Shown in pieces: positions 16,466-25,723 of a stretch of 64,000 bases of DNA. The DNA is from Flavicella sediminum (lineage in GTDB: Bacteria; Bacteroidota; Bacteroidia; Flavobacteriales; Flavobacteriaceae), in NCBI RefSeq assembly GCF_006381105.1, contig NZ_VDET01000007.1:248001-312000 (forward strand). The letters are read 5' to 3'. A model generated the notes under the pieces. The model was not told the DNA's origin and searched no databases. It saw only the letters and a list, made by a program, of their open reading frames with translations. Positions within the stretch are counted from its first letter, which is position 1; every line of letters starts with the position of its first letter. The translations under genes were made by a program, and so were the position numbers.

Positions 16466-17422
16466 TTAAAAGGTGAATTTTTCTTGTAAAAGTTCACCTT
16501 TTATTTTTGTGTATTCATCCATAATAGCAGTAATAATTTCTTCAGAAGTTTCAATAGCATGAATCAATCCAGCTATTTGCCCAATTTCCAAAATTCCTTC
16601 TACCAAATCACCTTCAAACATTCCTTTTTTCAAACGTCTTTTCCCGAGCAAGTTTTTCAAATCTTGAACAGAACCATTTGCCTGTCGTAATGCCACGATC
16701 TCCTCATACATTTCGTTTTTAATCATGCGTACTGGAGCAATTTCTTTTAAAGTCAACATGGTGTCACCTTCTTCTGTTAACACCACACGTTTCTTAAAAT
16801 CTATATGAGCCGAAGACTCAATACTTGCGGCAAAGCGACTACCGATTTGAACTCCATCAGCCCCCAAACATAGCGCAGCTAACATTCCTCTTCCTGTGGC
16901 AATTCCACCTGCTGCAAGCAAAGGAATCTTAATTTTTTCTTTTACCATGGGAATCAGGGTTAGCGTAGTTGTTTCTTCCCTTCCATTATGTCCACCAGCT
17001 TCAAAACCTTCTGCAACTACAGCATCTACACCTGCCTCTTGTGCTTTTAAAGCAAACTTCACACTACTCACCACATGAACAACAGTAATTCCATGTTTCT
17101 TTAAAAAAGGCGTCCACAATTTTGGGTTTCCTGCGGAAGTAAAAACAATTTGCACGCCTTCTTCCACAATAATCTGCATCACTTCTTCAATATTAGGATA
17201 CAGCATGGGAACATTTACCCCGAAAGGTTTATCGGTCGCTTTTTTACATTTTTGAATATGTTCTCGTAGCCGATCAGGATACATAGAACCAGAACCAATT
17301 AATCCTAAACCGCCTGCGTTACTTACGGCAGCAGCTAATTTATAACCACTTACCCAAACCATACCGCCTTGTACAATTGGGTATTTTATTTTAAATAATT
17401 CTGTAACAGCATTTACCAACAT
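16466..17422 (-). CDS. NMO/FabK-type FMN-dependent oxidoreductase
   Basis: A 318-residue TIM-barrel flavoprotein of the nitronate monooxygenase / FabK / IMPDH-like group. Characteristic segments are the opening YPIVQGGMVWVSG, VVAEGFEAGGHNG (FMN and catalytic His region, about residues 130-145), PLLAAGGIATGRG (about 163-175) and LGADGVQIGSRF (phosphate binding, about 182-193). It could be a 2-nitropropane-dioxygenase-type detoxifying enzyme or an enoyl-ACP reductase II; sequence alone does not decide. It starts five bases after the subtilase stop codon, and its stop codon overlaps a terminator hairpin. Confidence 0.85.
   Translation of the reverse strand: MLVNAVTELFKIKYPIVQGGMVWVSGYKLAAAVSNAGGLGLIGSGSMYPDRLREHIQKCKKATDKPFGVNVPMLYPNIEEVMQIIVEEGVQIVFTSAGNPKLWTPFLKKHGITVVHVVSSVKFALKAQEAGVDAVVAEGFEAGGHNGREETTTLTLIPMVKEKIKIPLLAAGGIATGRGMLAALCLGADGVQIGSRFAASIESSAHIDFKKRVVLTEEGDTMLTLKEIAPVRMIKNEMYEEIVALRQANGSVQDLKNLLGKRRLKKGMFEGDLVEGILEIGQIAGLIHAIETSEEIITAIMDEYTKIKGELLQEKFTF
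16467..16508. terminator. Shared terminator between the transglycosylase and flavoenzyme genes
   Basis: TAAAAGGTGAA (16467-16477) pairs with TTCACCTTTTA (16493-16503), followed by TTTTT on the plus strand. It lies inside the last codons of the minus-strand flavoenzyme gene and ends the transglycosylase transcript. Confidence 0.7.
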
Positions 17423-17427
17423 ATAAC

Positions 17428-19065
17428 CTATTTTTTTACGATTTTAAAGAACAGCTCTTCTTCTGTTCCGAAGTTAATTCTAACAAAATAAACACCTGTC
17501 TTAAAGTTCGAAATATCAACTTCTCGATTCGGAAGAACACGATCTATACACTTCATTTTCTTTCCTGAAACATCCATTATTTCCACATCGCAAAACTTTC
17601 CTAGTTCCGAAGATTTTATTTGAAAAGTCGAATTGACCAACGTCGGAATTAAAAGAACTTCTGACTTTTTTATTTTGGAAACTCCTAAGGAACTATAAAT
17701 AGCTTTAAAATTGGGGATACCATACCCACGTTGCTCAGTCGGATTGTTATACAAATCTGAAGACTCCTGAATTAGACTTTTTATTTGTTGTGCCGTCTTA
17801 TTTGGAAAGGCCTGCCACAAACATGCAGCCATTCCGGTCATTATAGGTCCAGAAAAGGATGTTCCATTGGAAGTAGCAATCGTTCCAGAACCATTAATAA
17901 CGTATACATTTTTGCCTTGTGCGACGACGTTTGGCTTTACTCTTCCATCTGCTGTAGGTCCAAAAGAACTAAAATTAGCTATCTCTTCATTTTCGTCTAC
18001 GGCTCCTACTGTTAAAACTGAGGGTGCATCGGCCGGTGCTGTGATATATTTCCAAGCAGAACTTCCTGAATTCCCTGCAGAAGTCACCAATAATATACCT
18101 CTTGACGCAGCCAACTCTGCCCCTCGACTAATAAAAGTAGTACTCCCGTTCATGTGAACATAGGTATAGTTATAATTGGCATTATCAAATTCAGAATAAC
18201 CTAAAGAGGTGTTAATTATGGAAACGCCTAGACTATCTGCCCGCTCCGCTGCTTCTACCCAAAGACTCTCTTCTAAAGGCGTTTCATTATAATGATCTTC
18301 TGTAGAAAACAAATAAAATTGCGCATTGGGTGCCGTTCCTTGAAATTCATTTTCAACAATCCCAGCTATGGTAGACAAAACCGATAAACCGTGTGTATTT
18401 CCTGCATTTACATAAATATCCGTACTTCTAGAAACAAAACTATAACCACCCAAAATTTCTCCATTTTCAGTTTGTCCATCTCTTAAATTCGAAAAAGCAT
18501 CAAAAGTTTCCACGCCTTTAAAGCCGGAATCTAGGATAGCGATCAAAATATTTTCACCTTTAAAACCTAAGTCATGTAAATAATCACCTTCTAACATTTG
18601 AATCTGATTGCCAGCATTCCCATAAGTAAGATTGGACGTTTCTTTTAAACTTGTTGAAAATTTATTTGGAAGCTTTTTTTTGTTGGTGTTTTTCGATTTA
18701 TTTAGACTAGAGTTTGCAAATTGAATGGAATCTACACTAGTTAAAGTCAGCAATTGATTGATTGCTTTTTTTGTTCCTTGAACATGCAATGCATTCAGCC
18801 ATTTGGAACGTGCCTTCACAATAATTCCCTGACTAGATGCGATCTCAGAAACATACATCTCTTCTAGTGGCACATCTTTTTCATCCAAAGCAATGGCATG
18901 AAAACTCCTTCTGTCTAAAGCTTTTTGTGTTAGCATACTTATAGGATTACTTAAATAAGAACTGGCATTAGGCTTGTTTTTAAAATAAACCCATGCATCT
19001 TCCGTCTGACCAAATAGACAGGTCTGAAAAAAAATGAAAATATAGAAGTAGTATTTTTTCTGCAT
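17428..19065 (-). CDS. T9SS-exported subtilisin-like serine protease (S8)
   Basis: An open frame extends upstream to 19131, but the start is almost certainly the ATG at 19065: it opens a clear signal peptide (MQKKYYFYIFIFFQTCLFGQ), while the upstream part contains the lon terminator and this gene's own promoter. The product is 545 residues. The catalytic triad is Asp179 (AILDSGF), His225 (NTHGLSV) and Ser403 (GTSFSGP), with oxyanion Asn332 (SAGNSG). A propeptide of about 140 residues precedes it. The last 75 residues form a type A sorting tail (PNREVDIS... GVYFVRI...), so it is secreted by the type IX system. The flavoenzyme gene follows five bases later. Confidence 0.9.
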   Translation of the reverse strand: MQKKYYFYIFIFFQTCLFGQTEDAWVYFKNKPNASSYLSNPISMLTQKALDRRSFHAIALDEKDVPLEEMYVSEIASSQGIIVKARSKWLNALHVQGTKKAINQLLTLTSVDSIQFANSSLNKSKNTNKKKLPNKFSTSLKETSNLTYGNAGNQIQMLEGDYLHDLGFKGENILIAILDSGFKGVETFDAFSNLRDGQTENGEILGGYSFVSRSTDIYVNAGNTHGLSVLSTIAGIVENEFQGTAPNAQFYLFSTEDHYNETPLEESLWVEAAERADSLGVSIINTSLGYSEFDNANYNYTYVHMNGSTTFISRGAELAASRGILLVTSAGNSGSSAWKYITAPADAPSVLTVGAVDENEEIANFSSFGPTADGRVKPNVVAQGKNVYVINGSGTIATSNGTSFSGPIMTGMAACLWQAFPNKTAQQIKSLIQESSDLYNNPTEQRGYGIPNFKAIYSSLGVSKIKKSEVLLIPTLVNSTFQIKSSELGKFCDVEIMDVSGKKMKCIDRVLPNREVDISNFKTGVYFVRINFGTEEELFFKIVKK

Positions 19066-19073
19066 AAGAATAA

Positions 19074-19107
19074 CAAATTTACTCAATTTAACACTTTTCA
19101 TAAACAA
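19074..19107 (-). promoter_or_regulatory. Promoter of the subtilase gene
   Basis: On the minus strand, TTG (19107-19105), 23 bases, TAAATTTG (19081-19074), just upstream of the ATG at 19065. The -33 TTG is in the T-run of the lon terminator. Confidence 0.55.
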
Positions 19108-19139
19108 AAAAAGCGAATGAAATAAATTCATTCGCTTTT
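19106..19139 (-). terminator. Terminator of lon
   Basis: On the minus strand, a perfect 13-base stem (19127-19139 with 19109-19121), five-base loop and a T-run at 19112-19106. It begins 18 bases after the lon stop codon. Confidence 0.85.
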
Positions 19140-19157
19140 ACCATATAGAAAAACTGA

Positions 19158-21614
19158 TTAGATCAATTTTTTCGCATTTTTTACTTTTTGTTTGGTCAAG
19201 GCAATTTCTAATACCTCACTCATTTCAGTCACATAATGAAACTTCAAACCTTTCACATAAGACTCTTTAATTTCATCGATATCTCTTTTGTTTTCAGCAC
19301 AAAGAACAATTTCTTTGATGTTAGCTCTTTTGGCTGCTAAGATCTTTTCTTTAATTCCACCAACTGGCAACACCTTACCACGCAAAGTAATTTCACCTGT
19401 CATTGCCAAGTTAGATTTTACCTTACGTTGTGTTAAAACTGAAATTAACGACGTTAACATTGTAATTCCGGCACTTGGCCCATCTTTAGGCGTCGCTCCT
19501 TCTGGAACATGGATATGAATTTTGTAATCGTCTAAAACTTGTTGATCAATTCCAAACTCTTCAATATTCGCTTTGATATATTCCAATGCAATAGTTGCTG
19601 ACTCTTTCATTACTTTTCCTAAGTTACCCGTAATAGAAAGTTCTCCTTTTCCTTTCGATAAAATAGATTCTATAAATAAAATATCACCACCAACACTTGT
19701 CCAAGCCAAACCTGTAACAACTCCAGCAACATTGTTATTTTCGTATTTATCTCTATTCAATCTTGCTGCACCTAAAATAGTAACAATATCTTCGTCTTTT
19801 AATTTGATATTGTACTCCTCTTCCATGGCAATGGATTTTGCCGCAAAACGAACTACTTTTGCAATTTGCTTTTCCAAACCTCTAACTCCAGATTCACGTG
19901 TATAACCTGTCACAATTTTTTCCAATTGCGACTTCCCAACTTTTAAATGTTCTGAGGTCAACCCGTGCTCTTTTAATTGCTTAGGAAGTAAATGTTTTTT
20001 AGCAATTTCTACTTTTTCTTCAATGGTATACCCACTAACATTAATCAGCTCCATACGGTCTCTTAAAGCCCATGGCACTTCCCCTAAATTATTTGCAGTA
20101 GCAATAAACAACACTTTAGAAAGATCGTAGCCAACTTCTAAATAATTATCATAAAAGGCTGTATTTTGCTCAGGGTCTAAAACCTCTAACATTGCTGCAG
20201 ATGGATCTCCTCCATGATTATTCACCAATTTATCTATTTCATCCAATACAAAAACTGGATTTGATGTTTTGGCTTTTTTCATGTTTTGAATCAAACGACC
20301 AGGCATAGCCCCGATATAGGTTTTACGGTGTCCTCTAATTTCAGACTCATCACGTAAACCACCTAAAGACATACGAATATATTTTCGTCCCAAAGCTTCG
20401 GCGACTGATTTCCCTAAAGAAGTTTTCCCGACACCTGGAGGGCCATACAAGCAAATTATTGGCGATTTCATATCCCCTTTTAATTTTAGCACAGCCAAAT
20501 GCTCAATAATTCTTTCCTTCACTTTTTCCAGACCAAAGTGATCTCTATTCAATATTTTCTCGGCTCTTTTTAAATCAAATTTATCTTTAGAATATTCATT
20601 CCAAGGCAAATCTAGCAACAGCTCTAAATAATTTCTTTGCACAGAATAATCTGGCATTTGTGGACTCATTCTTTGCAAACGTCCAATTTCCTTTTCAAAT
20701 CGCTCTCCAACTTCTTTCGGCCATTTTTTCTTTTTAGCTTTGGCTTTTAACTCATTCAGTTCTTCATCATTAGAAACGCCTCCTAATTCTTCTTGAATGG
20801 TTTTTAATTGCTGATTTAAATAATATTCACGTTGCTGCTGATCCATATCAACACGTGTTTTAGACTGAATATCATTTCTTAAAGCCAAACGTTGTAATTC
20901 TTTGTTCAACTCTTTTAAAGTCATAATAGCTCTTTCTTTTAAGCTATTTTTTTCTAACAATACTTGCTTCTCCTGAACACTTAAATTCATATTAGAAGAA
21001 ATAAAATTCACAAGAAAAGATTGACTTTGGATATTTTTAATGGCGAAACCAGCTTCTGAAGGAAGATTCGGATTTTCTTTCACTACCTCTAAAGCAGATT
21101 CTGTTACCGAAGCCATAATTTCTTTAAACTCATCAGTATCTTCTACAAAAGTATCTTCTAAGAATTCTTCTGTTGTTGCTTTTAAATAAGGTTCTTCTTG
21201 AACGACTTCTTTAATTTGAAAACGCTTTTTTCCTTGAATAATAACGGTTGTATTTCCATCAGGCATTTTTAACACACGTAAAATCTGTGCAACCACACCC
21301 GTTTTATGGATATCTTCAGCAGTTGGCGTTTCAATATCAGGATCAATTTGAGAAACCACTCCTAAAATTTTATCTCCCTTATTTACATCTTTAATTAATT
21401 GAATGGACTGATCTCTTCCTGCAGTAATCGGAATGACAACCCCAGGGAAAAGCACCGTGTTTCGTAATGGTAATATGGCTAAAACCTCTGGAATTACTTC
21501 TTTATTTATTTCTTCTTCGTCTTCTGCCGTTAATAAGGGAATTAATTCTGAATCTTCATCTAACATATTGTGAAGCGACATTCTGTCTATTTTTACTATT
21601 TTTGAATTGCTCAT
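19158..21614 (-). CDS. lon: ATP-dependent protease Lon
   Basis: An 818-residue cytosolic AAA+ protease. The N-terminal substrate-binding (LON) domain starts near residue 42 ([15 protein letters not shown]). The ATPase has Walker A GPPGVGKT (391-398) and Walker B VFVLDEID (454-461). The protease domain has the Ser/Lys dyad Ser714 (DGPSAG) and Lys757 (GGIKEK), at the same 43-residue spacing as E. coli. It degrades misfolded and regulatory proteins. It has its own terminator. The 267-base region upstream has no TAnnTTTG match but several palindromes, which fits special (stress) control. Confidence 0.97.
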   Translation of the reverse strand: MSNSKIVKIDRMSLHNMLDEDSELIPLLTAEDEEEINKEVIPEVLAILPLRNTVLFPGVVIPITAGRDQSIQLIKDVNKGDKILGVVSQIDPDIETPTAEDIHKTGVVAQILRVLKMPDGNTTVIIQGKKRFQIKEVVQEEPYLKATTEEFLEDTFVEDTDEFKEIMASVTESALEVVKENPNLPSEAGFAIKNIQSQSFLVNFISSNMNLSVQEKQVLLEKNSLKERAIMTLKELNKELQRLALRNDIQSKTRVDMDQQQREYYLNQQLKTIQEELGGVSNDEELNELKAKAKKKKWPKEVGERFEKEIGRLQRMSPQMPDYSVQRNYLELLLDLPWNEYSKDKFDLKRAEKILNRDHFGLEKVKERIIEHLAVLKLKGDMKSPIICLYGPPGVGKTSLGKSVAEALGRKYIRMSLGGLRDESEIRGHRKTYIGAMPGRLIQNMKKAKTSNPVFVLDEIDKLVNNHGGDPSAAMLEVLDPEQNTAFYDNYLEVGYDLSKVLFIATANNLGEVPWALRDRMELINVSGYTIEEKVEIAKKHLLPKQLKEHGLTSEHLKVGKSQLEKIVTGYTRESGVRGLEKQIAKVVRFAAKSIAMEEEYNIKLKDEDIVTILGAARLNRDKYENNNVAGVVTGLAWTSVGGDILFIESILSKGKGELSITGNLGKVMKESATIALEYIKANIEEFGIDQQVLDDYKIHIHVPEGATPKDGPSAGITMLTSLISVLTQRKVKSNLAMTGEITLRGKVLPVGGIKEKILAAKRANIKEIVLCAENKRDIDEIKESYVKGLKFHYVTEMSEVLEIALTKQKVKNAKKLI

Positions 21615-21627
21615 TTATCTCTTTTTC

Positions 21628-21640
21628 TGTCATAATGACA
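21628..21640. repeat. 13-base palindrome in the lon leader
   Basis: TGTCATAATGACA is a perfect inverted repeat (TGTCA, three bases, TGACA), 14 bases upstream of the lon ATG. This position suits an operator or an mRNA hairpin near the start codon. I know of no proven regulator for it. Confidence 0.4.
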
Positions 21641-21757
21641 CTTAGTTCCTATTTCCTTTTTAAAATCAAAAGCCCCTAAATTAAAACTAACTGATTTTAA
21701 ACAACTTAACCACAATCACGTGGCACAACATAAATAATAAGTCAATTCTTATGCCAA

Positions 21758-21780
21758 GACGTAAACGTCAGTTTCCTGAC
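21758..21780. repeat. Nested palindromes upstream of lon
   Basis: Two overlapping perfect inverted repeats: GACGT-AA-ACGTC (21758-21769) and GTCAG-TTTC-CTGAC (21767-21780). They lie between lon and the divergent NYN gene, about 145-165 bases before the lon start. A possible regulatory site for either gene. Confidence 0.4.
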
Positions 21781-21881
21781 TTGCCATGATAAAACAGAAA
21801 TTGAATTTAAAGAAAATTAACATTAAGAAATATGATTAGAGCAAATATTTACTAAATTTAGCTTCAGAAAAATAACCCCAC

Positions 21882-22634
21882 ATGAAAGACGCAAAACTTG
21901 CAGTACTTATAGATGCTGACAACGTACCTTATAAAAACATCAAAGAAATGCTTGACGAGATTGCCAAATATGGAAATCCGACAATTAAACGAATTTATGC
22001 CGACTGGACCAAACAGACAGCTTCTGGATGGAAAGGCGTATTGCTTGAAAATGCCATTACTCCTATACAACAATACAGTTATACTACCGGAAAAAATTCT
22101 AGTGACAGCGCTCTTATTATAGATGCTATGGATTTATTGTACTCTGAAAAAGTAGATGGATTTTGCATTGTTTCTAGTGACAGTGATTTTACACGTTTGG
22201 CCACACGATTGAGAGAAGCCGCCATGTTTGTTATTGGAATTGGTGAAAAGAAAACCCCAAAACCTTTTATTACCGCTTGTGATAAATTTATTTATATTGA
22301 AATTCTAAAAAAGGAACAGGAACAAGAACAGGAAACTATTGAAAAACAAGACAAACCTAGCAAGCAAAAAGCAGAAACTCCTTCTGTAAGTAAAATTGAT
22401 GCAAGGCTTATAAATCTTATAAAAAATAGTATTGATGAAATTTCTGACGACAGCGGTTGGGCTTTCCTAGGTGCTTTGGGAAGTTTTATTATTAAAAAGA
22501 AAACTGATTTTGACCCAAGAAATTATGGTTTTCAAAAATTATTTCCTCTTATAAAAAGTATCGGAAAATTTGAAATTGAAGAAAAACAGACAGGCGATAA
22601 TAATATCAGACACATTTATATAAAGAACAAATAA
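21882..22634 (+). CDS. NYN-domain nuclease-like protein with C-terminal OST-HTH (LOTUS) domain
   Basis: A 250-residue cytoplasmic protein. Residues 5-145 form a LabA/DUF88-type NYN domain of the PIN-like fold, with acidic residues at LIDADNVP (11-18), SSDSALIIDAMDLLY (near 72-86) and SSDSDFTRLATRLRE (near 96-110), as expected for a metal-dependent RNase site. A Glu/Gln/Lys-rich linker (about 147-170) leads to an OST-HTH/LOTUS domain (172-250), an RNA-binding module. By family it is a candidate endoribonuclease; no substrate is known. It is divergent from lon and convergent with the histidine kinase. Confidence 0.82.
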   Translation: MKDAKLAVLIDADNVPYKNIKEMLDEIAKYGNPTIKRIYADWTKQTASGWKGVLLENAITPIQQYSYTTGKNSSDSALIIDAMDLLYSEKVDGFCIVSSDSDFTRLATRLREAAMFVIGIGEKKTPKPFITACDKFIYIEILKKEQEQEQETIEKQDKPSKQKAETPSVSKIDARLINLIKNSIDEISDDSGWAFLGALGSFIIKKKTDFDPRNYGFQKLFPLIKSIGKFEIEEKQTGDNNIRHIYIKNK

Positions 22635-22705
22635 TTGTTTCCTTTAAATTGCTTTAATTTTTAAAGAAGAAAATGCCAAATAGCTAAAATTGAATTACGA
22701 ATTCC

Positions 22706-23785
22706 CTAAGAAACACGTCTTCCAAAATTATTGGATTTTTTTCTTAAGGTAAAATAAAATACAGTGCCCTCATTTAGCTTTGAATCTAGCCAAATTTGAC
22801 CATCAAAAAGGTTGACAATTTTTTTAACGATAGAAAGCCCTATTCCAATGGATTTAGGGTCATTTTCTAGTTTCGAGAATGTTTTAAAAATTTTATCGAA
22901 GTGCTTCTCTTCAATACCTTTGCCGTTGTCTTTGATAAAAAATTTGTAATGTGTTTTACTATACTCATTATAGCCAATTTCAATAAGGCCCTTTTCTTTG
23001 TCGTTGTACTTAATCGCATTGTCAACAATATTTTTAAAAAGTTGTTGTAATCGGTAAGAACTCCCATAAACTGTTGGTAAATTCTGAGTAGTAATAAAAA
23101 TATTTTTAGGGCAATCCAATTCCGACAACATTTGATGGACTTCCTTGTTTAAATCTACATCCCCAATAAGTGTTTCTGACCGACCAATATCTGAGTATTC
23201 TAAAATTCCAGTAATAATGTTCTCCATCTTTTCCACATTATCTTTAATATGAATCAAACTATCTTTTCCATTTTCGTCAAACAGTTCTTTGTAATCATCA
23301 TCCAACCAAGTAATCAGCGTTTCAATCGCTCTTAGCGGAGATTTCAAATCGTGAGACACCATATGTGCGTAATCCGTTAGTTCTTGATTTTGTTGTTCAA
23401 GATTTGTAACCAACTTATCTTTTTGCTTGTTTATTTCAACTATTTCTTTGGTTTTCCCATCAATAAAATCAACTAATGTAGAGCTACTTACTTCTTGATT
23501 TTCTTGACTACTAACTCCCTCTAAACCATAAAATTTTAAAGTATCAATAACCCTACTTAATTTTTTTATGACCTCTTTTTGCGATTCAGATTCTTTTTTT
23601 AAACGTTTATTTGCCTCATATAATTCTTCACTACTGATATTCGTTGCTCTTTGCAACATGCCAAATTGCTCATCATTAATTTCATAGGATTTATTGATCG
23701 CATCTAAAAACGACTTCAATTCTTCCGAATTGGGGTCTAATTTTAAAAATTTTCGGATTTGTCTTTTTAGAAGAGAGTGCATCAT
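22706..23785 (-). CDS. Soluble sensor histidine kinase
   Basis: The open frame begins at 23830, but the ATG at 23785 overlaps the TGA of the FIST gene as ATGA, the usual sign of translational coupling, so I use it (359 residues). There is no membrane segment. An N-terminal helical region and coiled coil (about residues 1-145) lead to a HisKA domain with phospho-acceptor His145 (HMVSHDLKSPL), then an HATPase domain with N box NIVDNAIKYN, G1 DNGKGIEEK and G2 GIGLSIVKK. It phosphorylates an unidentified response regulator; none is encoded nearby. Coupling to the FIST gene suggests that FIST is its input module. Confidence 0.9.
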   Translation of the reverse strand: MMHSLLKRQIRKFLKLDPNSEELKSFLDAINKSYEINDEQFGMLQRATNISSEELYEANKRLKKESESQKEVIKKLSRVIDTLKFYGLEGVSSQENQEVSSSTLVDFIDGKTKEIVEINKQKDKLVTNLEQQNQELTDYAHMVSHDLKSPLRAIETLITWLDDDYKELFDENGKDSLIHIKDNVEKMENIITGILEYSDIGRSETLIGDVDLNKEVHQMLSELDCPKNIFITTQNLPTVYGSSYRLQQLFKNIVDNAIKYNDKEKGLIEIGYNEYSKTHYKFFIKDNGKGIEEKHFDKIFKTFSKLENDPKSIGIGLSIVKKIVNLFDGQIWLDSKLNEGTVFYFTLRKKSNNFGRRVS

Positions 23786-24915
23786 TCGCTTATTAACGTT
23801 ACCGTCATGGTTTGATTGTGCAACTGACAAGAAATTTCTCCATTAAATGGTGCAATTTCTCCATAAGAGTAAAACCCACTAATTGTTGTTTCCTTATCCA
23901 AAACCGCCATTACTTCTTCAATTTCTTCTTCTACCCTTTGATCCAATACTAATTTCCGACCAATACAGCTTACAAGAAAAGCCAATTCTGGAGTTTTTGA
24001 ATGCAATTTTAAAGCATTCTTAGCCGCTTTTTCAGAAGCGTTTGCGATATTATCTACATTGGTCATCATAAGCTGCACTTGCGATCCTTCAGCAATATCT
24101 CCTGCTAAAATCATGGCATTTTCTGCTTCATCAATATTCAAAATAGAACGAACAATTGATTGTCTTTCATCTTTCGTTTTTACTTTTAATGGAAATAATA
24201 AGGCAGCCCCTGGTAAATCTTTCGATTTTTCGCCTAAATACGTTTTATACAAATCTAAAGCTGGTTTTCCATCCAATTCATACAATATATTTCCTTTGGA
24301 TTTTGTGACCGTTCTTTCCGGTCCAAAAGGTGTCCAACCTCCAAAAATTGATGAAGAAACTTCAAATGTTTCTCCGTAAAAACCAATCGCAACAATCTCT
24401 CCGTCCTTCGGGTTTTCGTTGTAAGATGCTAAAGTTCTTTCAAATCTTGCAGCATCACCACAAACCCCACCAGTAATCATTATGCTACTGTCCATTCCGT
24501 AATTTAAGCCTTTGGTAAGCTGACTTCCATTGATAAAACTTCCTTCAGAAATAACCATGATATAACTCAATCCCTTTTTATCAAATTGATTTGTTAACTC
24601 ATTTCCCACTGTAAAGCTATCCAGATTTGCATTTTTTATGTTGTTTGTTTTGATAACGAAATTTGTTTTCTCAAATTCTATTGCATTAATTGTGATCGTA
24701 TTGTCGGCTACAGAACCTGAAGTTATATCGGCACAGGTACTACCAAAAACAATTTCACCATCAGGAAATAATTCCTTTACATCCGCATATACATTTTCAT
24801 CTTCCAACAACAATCTATCTCCAAAAACCAACACCAAAGGACGTACTAGTTTTTTTTTCTCTTCTAAATACTCCCAATCTTTTCCTTTCCTTTTTATAAT
24901 TTGCTGTATGTTCAT
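23782..24915 (-). CDS. FIST-domain sensory protein
   Basis: A 377-residue cytoplasmic protein with FIST_N (about residues 30-220; GDRLLLEDENVYADVKELFP, GSTCADI, GGVCGDAARF) and FIST_C (about 220-360) domains. FIST proteins are predicted small-ligand sensors, possibly for amino acids, and occur next to or fused with signalling domains. Here the stop codon overlaps the start of a soluble histidine kinase, so they form a two-gene signalling unit behind a single -7 element (24929-24936). The ligand and output are unknown. Confidence 0.88.
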   Translation of the reverse strand: MNIQQIIKRKGKDWEYLEEKKKLVRPLVLVFGDRLLLEDENVYADVKELFPDGEIVFGSTCADITSGSVADNTITINAIEFEKTNFVIKTNNIKNANLDSFTVGNELTNQFDKKGLSYIMVISEGSFINGSQLTKGLNYGMDSSIMITGGVCGDAARFERTLASYNENPKDGEIVAIGFYGETFEVSSSIFGGWTPFGPERTVTKSKGNILYELDGKPALDLYKTYLGEKSKDLPGAALLFPLKVKTKDERQSIVRSILNIDEAENAMILAGDIAEGSQVQLMMTNVDNIANASEKAAKNALKLHSKTPELAFLVSCIGRKLVLDQRVEEEIEEVMAVLDKETTISGFYSYGEIAPFNGEISCQLHNQTMTVTLISE

Positions 24916-24928
24916 CCTGTGTTTTTTA

Positions 24929-24936
24929 CAAATATA
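24929..24936 (-). promoter_or_regulatory. -7 element of the FIST-kinase unit
   Basis: Reads TATATTTG on the minus strand, 14 bases before the ATG of the FIST gene, so the leader would be very short. Confidence 0.45.
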
Positions 24937-25221
24937 ATTTTTCCTCTAACTTATGAATAAAATTTTAGTTTACAAGCGTCTAAATATCGATGAAAGACAC
25001 CTTCATTAAGATAAAGGAATTCAACAAAAACTAAAAAAACTTGGCTCTGCGGATTCTATTTTTTTTGAATAGCTTCTTAGCCATGGATAAATTGGAGAAA
25101 AAATTCATAGAAATGTCACTAAAAAAAGGAATTCAACTTGTACTGATTTAGGATCCTATTTAAAAAAAAAATACTTTAGAATAAAAATGACAAAACCTGC
25201 TTTCTAAATCAAAAATAAAGT

Positions 25222-25229
25222 TAAATTTG
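25222..25229 (+). promoter_or_regulatory. -7 element of the Fur-family gene
   Basis: TAAATTTG, an exact TAnnTTTG match, 29 bases before the ATG at 25258. Confidence 0.45.
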
Positions 25230-25257
25230 CCCTTTGCTATTTTAATATAGTCAACAA

Positions 25258-25704
25258 ATGGAAACTAAAGATAACAATCAAGAAACTGTAAAAGGAGTTT
25301 TTGTGAAGTTTTTGGAAAAAAACAGTCACAGAAAAACACCCGAACGTTTTGCTATTCTTCAAGAAATCTACGATTTAGAAGAACATTTTGATATAGAATC
25401 ACTTTATATCAGTATGAAAAACAAAAACTACAGAGTTAGTAGAGCAACCCTTTACAATACAATTGAGTTACTTTTAGATAGTGGATTGGTAAGAAAACAC
25501 CAATTTGGTCAAAACCAGGCGCATTATGAAAAAAGTTTTTTCAACAAGCAGCATGACCATGTGATTTTAGATGACGGACAAGTAATTGAATTCTGTGATC
25601 CTAGAATACAAAATATTCAAAAATCTATTGAAGAGTTTTTTGATATTGACATTAAAAGTCACTCACTTTATTTTTATGGAACAAAAAAAAACAAGAACAA
25701 ATAA
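25258..25704 (+). CDS. Fur-family transcriptional regulator
   Basis: A 148-residue Fur/PerR-type metal-dependent repressor. The winged helix spans about residues 25-88 ([14 protein letters not shown] and the recognition helix in [20 protein letters not shown]). The metal-binding dimerisation half has [15 protein letters not shown]. The structural-zinc CxxC pairs of E. coli Fur and PerR are absent; only one cysteine remains (EFCDPR). Whether it senses iron, peroxide or another metal cannot be told from this. It precedes purA by 19 bases and is probably co-transcribed with it. Confidence 0.88.
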   Translation: METKDNNQETVKGVFVKFLEKNSHRKTPERFAILQEIYDLEEHFDIESLYISMKNKNYRVSRATLYNTIELLLDSGLVRKHQFGQNQAHYEKSFFNKQHDHVILDDGQVIEFCDPRIQNIQKSIEEFFDIDIKSHSLYFYGTKKNKNK

Positions 25705-25723
25705 TTTATTAATTTTTTAGATA

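Larger units (their letters stand above)
24916..25257. other. 342-base intergenic region between FIST and fur-family genes
   Basis: Holds the -7 element of the FIST gene (24929-24936, minus) and of the Fur-family gene (25222-25229, plus). In between, AAAGGAATTCAAC occurs twice as a direct repeat (25013-25025 and 25125-25137), and all frames are closed apart from a 22-codon ORF at 25083. It may be a decayed gene or simple spacer; I see no RNA gene. Confidence 0.5.

Noticed and set aside
21741-21757. Sigma-54-like -24/-12 pair upstream of lon
   Set aside because: The -24 half is good but the -12 GC dinucleotide, normally essential, reads GA. Kept only as a remark in the lon finding.
25083-25151. 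A 22-codon ORF (MDKLEKKFIEMSLKKG...) in the FIST-fur spacer
   Set aside because: Too short, no promoter or terminator, and neighbouring frames are closed. It may be a trace of a decayed gene but nothing identifies it.
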